From Euclidia mi (lineage: Eukaryota > Arthropoda > Insecta > Lepidoptera > Erebidae), in assembly GCA_944739405.2 (NCBI GenBank), contig OX123187.2:41644394-41708393 (forward strand): 64,000 bases of DNA. The letters are read 5' to 3'. The notes under the pieces were generated by a model, which was not told the origin of the DNA, searched no databases, and saw nothing but the letters and a program-made list of their open reading frames with translations. Of the stretch, positions 57,513 to 64,000 are shown piece by piece (position 1 is the first letter of the stretch; each line of letters starts with the position of its first letter). The position numbers were made by a program, and so were the translations under genes.

Positions 57513-60500
57513 GTGTGTGTGACTATATGTGACCCATTTAAAAACTGGTGACGAACGCGTTTGACCTTGCGAATCGATAGATTTACTTTACCATGACCAT
57601 TAAAAGCTTTTTACTCATGTCACCATTTACAATATATAATTGTATCCATTTGTTTCACTTGGGCATAGATAAATATAATACTAACTTGGGCTATGTATAG
57701 TACCTATAAATATAAAAAGCTAGTCAACTTATATTCATATTATGAAAATTGTGGTACGCTTGAACCAATTCATCAGAAATTGGCACATTGGCCATAATTT
57801 ATATCTAGAGATGAGATAAACGGAATATCACAGGAAATCTTACTTCGTCGAAAATGATCTCTAACAGGATAATCTTCTTGATATTGCTGCATGATGCCTT
57901 AACGAAGCTTCCATTTGCCATTCTTTGAAATAGTATGACGCGATCGCAGCTGGCATAGTTTCTGTAACTTACGAGGGATTTATCGATATTAAAATCAACT
58001 TGGCTTCCTATACTTATGAGTAATTTAAATATTCATAATTATATATGATTCATAATGGAAACCTAGATAACTCAAATGATATTTTCCATTCGGATTGCAA
58101 TTATCGCGTGTCTTTTCTCACTAATCTTAAAAAATACTATTATTTCATTGTCAGGTTTTTTATCCGGCATGTGTCACAATCAACTTTTTACCGTTTGAAT
58201 GGGTTTTTTCTATTATCATATATACCATGTTATGAATAATTAAATGGTGTACTAATGATTGCATGCGGGTAGAGGCCGCGGCTAGTGTGTCTGTGCCAGC
58301 GACTATTAAGGCGACACGAAGGTTCTATCAACATTTCATCCTTTGGGACGAGATTGTCATTGCGAATCGACATTGAATACATTGTGCTGACATTCAACAA
58401 ACGTAATATTATCGTAACAATCCAAGGTAAAATAACCGGCCTATAGGAATTTTAAGAAGAAATTCGGCCTAATTAAAAATCCTTTATGGTACGGTATGCT
58501 TTCTTGATTTACCATAGTGTTAACATTGTGGCCACCAAATCTTAATGATTGCTAATACCGCGATAACTTTTTATCGCGACTGAAATTATAATCGTTCTAT
58601 AACTGTAATAAATAAAGTCATGATGGCGGGACGTCAAAAGGATTAAAAATTACTTTTTCTCCAAACAAATTCCATTGTGATAACGTTTTGATACGGTACT
58701 GTATACTTAGTAGTGACGTGTGCTGACAAACGTTTGAATAATTATACAAGGTATCGTGAAGATCAGCTCAATATCAAAATAATGTACCTAAACAGTTACT
58801 GTGAAATCTGCTATCAAATTATGTTTTTGTGTAGCAAATCTGTCGCGAATGTCATTTGAAGAACTCATGTTTTGGAATAATTATTTGTTTAAGTCCTTGG
58901 AGCATCCAAATTTCACGAAAATGTGTTCTATGTAGTAGAGAAAATTGATTATCCCAAACTATTCTCGACTAGACCAAGACCTGTTAAGATTTCATGAAGT
59001 CATAATCATAAATCATTGTTAATTTCAATGCGTGAAGCATTTTAGGGACATATTTTAGCGTGGAAATATAATCAGTCTTTTGAAATTATGGGTTTGGCAG
59101 TAACCAGCATTGAGTAAATGCAGTGAACATAAAATTTTAATATTGTTTGTTGTCAGTGATTGGGGATAGGGTCAGTGACGCTAAAGTCAGTTAACGCGAA
59201 TCGTAAACTTAACAGATTTGCATTTAGTCCGCGTGCGCTTGTTGGCACTGCATTCATCCACCTACAATGTCAAATCGAAGCCAGCATTGAATTCCTAAGT
59301 ATTTTAAGTTAGTAGTTTTGAGTCATTTCGCGATTTCTGGCAAAACTTTAACCAAGGTACAAAGTGATTTTGTATTATTTTAAATTGAGTGAAAGTTAAA
59401 ATCCATCCCTAATTATAACACTAGCGTAATCTTACACCTATTTCGAAGTGGAGATTGCAATTTCCAAACTTATTCGATAGTCTTTCTCGCTTAATGATCC
59501 TGTCTATCTGCCTATTAATTTGCCTATAAAAGACTTCAGACTTCCCGGAAAATAAAACGCTTTCGAGATTTATTTTAGAAGTAAATTACACTTTTTCTTT
59601 TCTACAATATAAAGATCTAACAGTCAATACTTCGATCAGCCTGTCTGGTCCACTTGTAACTGTTGTTGTCCTAATTTTTGTTACAAACTCGTTCTTCCAT
59701 TTATCGCATTCAGTCTAACCCGACTGCTTAGAGTCATCCACCTCAGGGGCTGATGAATAAAAATAAGTAAGTAGTGCTATTTGTCAACTGTCACGCCAAG
59801 GAAGTCGCGGATATATATATATAGTTATAAGTACTATACTATATACTAACTACTTACCTATTCTATATTCGTATGTAAATCGTGTTAATAAATCATTTCG
59901 TCTACGTAAAGTGCGGGCCAAAATTTATAAACGTAGAGCTGTAGCTGTATTGAATAACAATTTTTAAGCTAAGCACGGGGTTAACTTTATAATTATTATA
60001 CTTATTTAGTCTACGCTAAATTAAGTGTCTAATTTGTTGACAGTAAATAAATAGAGACAATAGTTTTGTAATTAGTAAAACTCTACATTTGTTAAATTGT
60101 TGGACAAAAATAAAACCACTACGCTATATTCCTTTGTAGAATGAACTATAGCTTTTTGTATCATTATTCATTATGCGCACAAAGAGCATACAAGTAATAC
60201 GTTTAATAGGTAATTTGTTCATATGTAGAGTTCATTGACCCTTGTTTGAGGAAAGAGACCTTATTTAACGCCTGCCGTTACTTAACTGTTTTTTTTCCAG
60301 TGGTTGTCAAAAACCTGTTACGATATTTATCTGTATCCATCTCGCTGCAGTCAGGATAATATCTGTAGACGTTGCTGACCGCAAAAGTATTCTGCAACTG
60401 TAGTAAGATAATACTAATACTGACATGGTAGTGACATGAGCTATAAAAATGCAACCGGTAATAGAGCCATCCAGTTAGAAACTGATCTTAAATTCTAGAT

Positions 60501-61060
60501 ATTTCTTAAGGATGTAATTAGGTGTTAAGAATGTATTTGAGTAATGCACATCCTGAAGGCTGGTGCCAAGCAATAGATGACTAACGCTCTGACTATGGTC
60601 TCATGCACTACGTGACGTCTTTTGGCGTAAGATGCTTTTGCTATATTAAATACTCTTAAGTATAATAATTTCTCTATCTATAAATTAAAAATCATCGTCA
60701 AAACAACTAAGTATTATATAAAGCTCTACCTTTATTATACACAAGTTACAATAAATCCACAATAAATTATTTCTAAAGTATCCTAATATTGATTACAATA
60801 CAGTGATCTTATTAAACTGTTATGAACTTGACAAGAACACTTAATTAAATAAAGCTAATTATAATGGGCTTACATTTAGTGAAATTATTACTTTTACAAA
60901 AATAGCATTCTATGCTTAGATATGCAATGTACCTACAAAAAGACAGTAGTCTACAGAACAAACAGAAAACACAAACGTATAAAGCTCAAGCTTTGAATCA
61001 CACAGCTTTTACGACGACCGTCAATCGCTAAGTTGTGGTCGTTAAAGTTTAGTATGAATA
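57513..61060. other. Intergenic stretch
   Basis: No gene recognised. A GC-rich patch near 58262-58320 (GGTAGAGGCCGCGGCTAGTG) stands out; nothing else. Confidence 0.5.
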
Positions 61061-61500
61061 AAAATTGGGCAAGTGCGAGTCGGACTCGCGCACAAAGGGT
61101 TCCGTACCATCATCTATAAAAGAAAATCACGTTCGTTGTATGAATACTTAAATACTTTATAAGTTTCTACCTGTTTATTAAGATCGAGTAACAAATTGCT
61201 TAAAAATTACGTTTGTTGTATGGGAGCCCCCCTTTATTATTTACTTTTTTTAAATTTAATTATTTATTTTGAAAGGTAATATACAACTACATATTCTGTA
61301 AAAATTTAAAGCGTCTACCTGTAACAGTTAGTAATTTTGAGCAAAATATACGAAAAAAAACACGTTTTTTGTATGGGACCCCCCCTTAATTTTTTTATTT
61401 TTTTTATTTTTAGTATTTGTTGTTATAGCGGCAACCGAAATACATAATTTGTGAAAATTTCAGCTATCTAGCTATCATGGTTTATGAGATACAGCCTGGT

Positions 61501-61541
<41 letters not shown>

Positions 61542-61594
61542 GGCTTAGTAATAGGGTTCCGTTTTTTACCTTTTAGGTACGGAACCCTAAAAAC
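61061..61594 (+). repeat. Lepidopteran dispersed repeat with (GACA)n and ACGGAACCCTAAAAA tail
   Basis: Starts GGGCAAGTGCGAGTCGGACT, continues GGGTTCCGTACCATCATC, ends (GACA)8 at 61501-61535 and GGTACGGAACCCTAAAAA. Fuller than the inverted copy at 46733. Confidence 0.75.
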
Positions 61595-63547
61595 GTATCG
61601 TGTTCCACGATTAGTATAAAGTTATGATCTATTCAGCGACAAATCGGTACGGTTTTTGAATTATAAATTACTTCTAAATATTTACAATCGTAATCGAACT
61701 TCTAAAGGATTACGTGGAAGTTAGGTATGCAAAATAAATTAAAGAAACGTTTCACGAATAGTTTAGTTAGAACTATGTCTCACCTGTCTGTTTTAGACAG
61801 GTTTTACGGCTTTTTATTTACTCTATCCTGTATCATTATAAAAAAACTGCAACTTGATATGTATTTATATAACCGGATATTTGCTATCTTTATCATTTAT
61901 ACAGTTAGAATCTCGTATGTTTAGTCATACCTCTCACTTGATTTTATCGGATTATTCATTTCTATTCATACTTTGCTGCTTTTGTATTCATATCAATTTT
62001 AAAATATTTTAGTCTAGAACCATAAACCATGTTCGTTTTGGTAAAATTCTAATGTTGTATCTAAATTTTCCTATAAGAAAACCAAAGTCAAATTTGCAGT
62101 ATCTTCCTGAAATATGTATACGCACACTACTGCGTAGACACGTTTCCAACTTAATACATGTCCATTAGTCCGCCTCCATTATTTTGAAGTATGTATACAC
62201 ATTTGTAATATGTTAAAACCAGACACAATGTGCGTAACTTGTATTGTAAAGTATGTTCATTCTACGGTAGCCGTATGAAGAATATCAATGAAACGTTTAA
62301 ACAACTAATCGAATTCAGTGCACGGTTTGAATGTGCAAATGGCTGGTAAGCTTGGTGCCTCGCTATTTAACTGTGTAATAATAGGAAGCTCAGATAAATT
62401 ACAATCAGGTGTCTATTACTAATTAATTAGCTGGCGTCATGTGTGGTGTTGGCATGGTGTGATATAACGTAGTCGGAAATACATTTTACTTTTACATTGT
62501 GGATGCACCAGCGCACTATGCCGGGCCCGGTAGTAACCTGTCGCACCAAACTTAATGCAGGCGATAGATCACTTAATAGTCGTATTTGTGTCGGCACCAT
62601 TTTACGACTTTGTTTTAGCGACATAAAAGTATTTAATGGGTGCTTCTGGACTTACGCATTTGACATATTTAGTACTATTTGGGTGTTTTAAGACGGTACA
62701 ACAACTGTTGTTTTTGTGTTTGTATAAAAACTTAATTTACAAAGATGTTTTATACAGTTATTTTATAGAGTTACTGGTACAGTGATGCGTCTAAACAGAA
62801 TGGACAATGAACGTAATTCATACAAATATACTCATTGAGACAGATAAGCGTAAAGCTATTGTTACATGATATCGATTGTATTTTGGTCGAGTAAATACTT
62901 GATCATATGATAAGAGCCATCCTGGTTTAAATAATAAGAATGAAACACTGTTTGTGCTACTAGTTCGGGTACTTGTACTACATAGGTATTTGTTTCGACT
63001 ACGGTTTCAGAATCCTAATTAAGATAATTATAAAATCAGAATACCTTTATCTATGAGATGTCATGTTTTAATCTAGGCTTGTTGGACCCACGATACAAAC
63101 CAACAAGAAAACAATAAGACTAAGCCTATTTAAAGTATTCAATAAAGTTGTGCAACAATTTCGAGTTTATCAAAATGTTTTCTTGCTAATAATTGCAAAA
63201 ATAACATTATAATTCCCGTTTGTGCCATGTAATCTGTCGCAGCATAAACGTATTAGCAATTAGGTCAATGTGATGATGTTGTAAAGATATAATTGATAGC
63301 GACATATACATATATAATATGAATCATAATAAATTATCAAAATATGCTATATTAATCAACACTATAAACACATCCGTAATTCCATATGATGTCATTGAAA
63401 TATATGTAGTATATTGTTATCAAGCCACTTATTGTAGTGTGCCCGTCATAAGCTATTCTGAAAACCATAATGGAATATCTCTGTTATTCTAATCAAAAGC
63501 CTTGATAAGTACTTTTAATTCGAATTGACCAGATTGATCTTATTAGT
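61595..63547. other. Intergenic stretch
   Basis: No gene or repeat recognised. Overlapping short frames on both strands at 62427-62691 carry no domain. Confidence 0.5.
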
Positions 63548-63715
63548 GTCATCTGGTCTAAGCCACGGAGTATCGCTATCCTTTCGGGTGGCGGCGATCG
63601 GACGGCGATCCCTTCGGGTGTAGTCTGTCAAATCTGGTTGGACTAGTAAGCGGATCACAGTCTCCAAGACAAAAGTCTTGGATGCAACCGATGTAGAGCA
63701 GCTAACGTTATTCTC
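63548..63715 (+). repeat. Dispersed repeat, TGGTCTAAACCATGG family, plus copy
   Basis: TCTGGTCTAAGCCACGGAGT, ATCGCTATCCTTTCGGGT, CAAATCTGGTTGGACTAGTA and GTCTTGGATGCAACC match the inverse of 49855. CGGCGATC and CCTTCGGGTG are locally duplicated. Confidence 0.65.
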
Positions 63716-64000
63716 CTAGAATCTAGAGAGTATTGATGTGAAATAGCAGTATGCCTATTCTATTCTGGCAGTGAGCAACAGCACCGAAGATCAATACCTT
63801 GTTTTATCTTATATCATCTTTCTTTTTATAAAATTAAATTCAATTCGTAAATCATATCTTGCTTCGCTATTATGTTAATGAAGCCCAAAGGGTTATTGAC
63901 CTAATATAGATTTGGTATTCCGTATTCGTCAAATGCAGCAGATAATATGGTAGGAGATAGCAAGAGGTATGCAAACAGGAAAAATATTGCACATTCATTA

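Noticed and set aside
61727..61924. 65-codon frame with membrane-like residues
   Set aside because: Composition is what AT-rich DNA gives by chance; no supporting splice sites or domain.
62427..62691. Overlapping 65- and 64-codon frames on opposite strands
   Set aside because: The GC-richer patch explains both being open; neither shows a domain. Could be a conserved non-coding element, which I cannot test here.

Overview
The window is nuclear DNA of an insect, almost certainly a moth or butterfly. The grounds are AT-rich sequence, GT-AG introns, RTE-clade retrotransposons with their tRNA-headed SINE partners, (GAT)n-tailed 3' ends, many small TIR elements, and repeat families that I recognise from Lepidoptera. 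The species cannot be told from the sequence. There are no operons, CRISPR arrays or other bacterial features.

Layout. (1) 1-2198: a damaged RTE-type LINE on the minus strand, running off the left edge. (2) 2414-32356: one host gene on the plus strand. I assembled it by hand as 27 exons with GT-AG splice sites and matching phases throughout (3228 nt, 1075 aa). It encodes a ZAD domain, ten C2H2 zinc fingers, long acidic and lysine-rich low-complexity stretches and one AT-hook, so it is a probable DNA-binding chromatin or transcription factor. A 3' UTR with AATAAA at 32843 follows. (3) The introns hold most of the mobile DNA: a 1.7-kb minisatellite-bearing element in intron 5 and an inverted copy of it in intron 26; a TTA-flanked Harbinger-like element with a 42-bp perfect palindrome in intron 16; a 120-bp tandem satellite in intron 18; and a nest in intron 24 where a DD41D mariner-type element sits inside an older TIR element and itself carries a SINE and a TTAA-flanked MITE. 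(4) 32.9-37.5 kb: intergenic DNA with SINE/LINE fragments. (5) 37553-45137: a 7.6-kb hAT element with identical 12-bp TIR ends and a perfect 8-bp target duplication. Its transposase has one stop and two homopolymer frameshifts, and it was invaded by a TA-flanked Tc1/mariner-type element, which also contains a SINE and tandem repeats. (6) 45.1-64 kb: about 19 kb without a recognisable gene and with few mobile elements, possibly an intron or regulatory flank of a gene outside the window.

Working together: the only convincing host gene is the ZAD zinc-finger gene. The transposon proteins are broken. I found no new multi-gene system. The most interesting structures are the inverted intronic repeat pair that brackets exons 6-26 of the zinc-finger gene, the nested transposons with legible target duplications, and the repeated YY1/Pho-like and CTCF-like motifs carried by repeats or intronic DNA.
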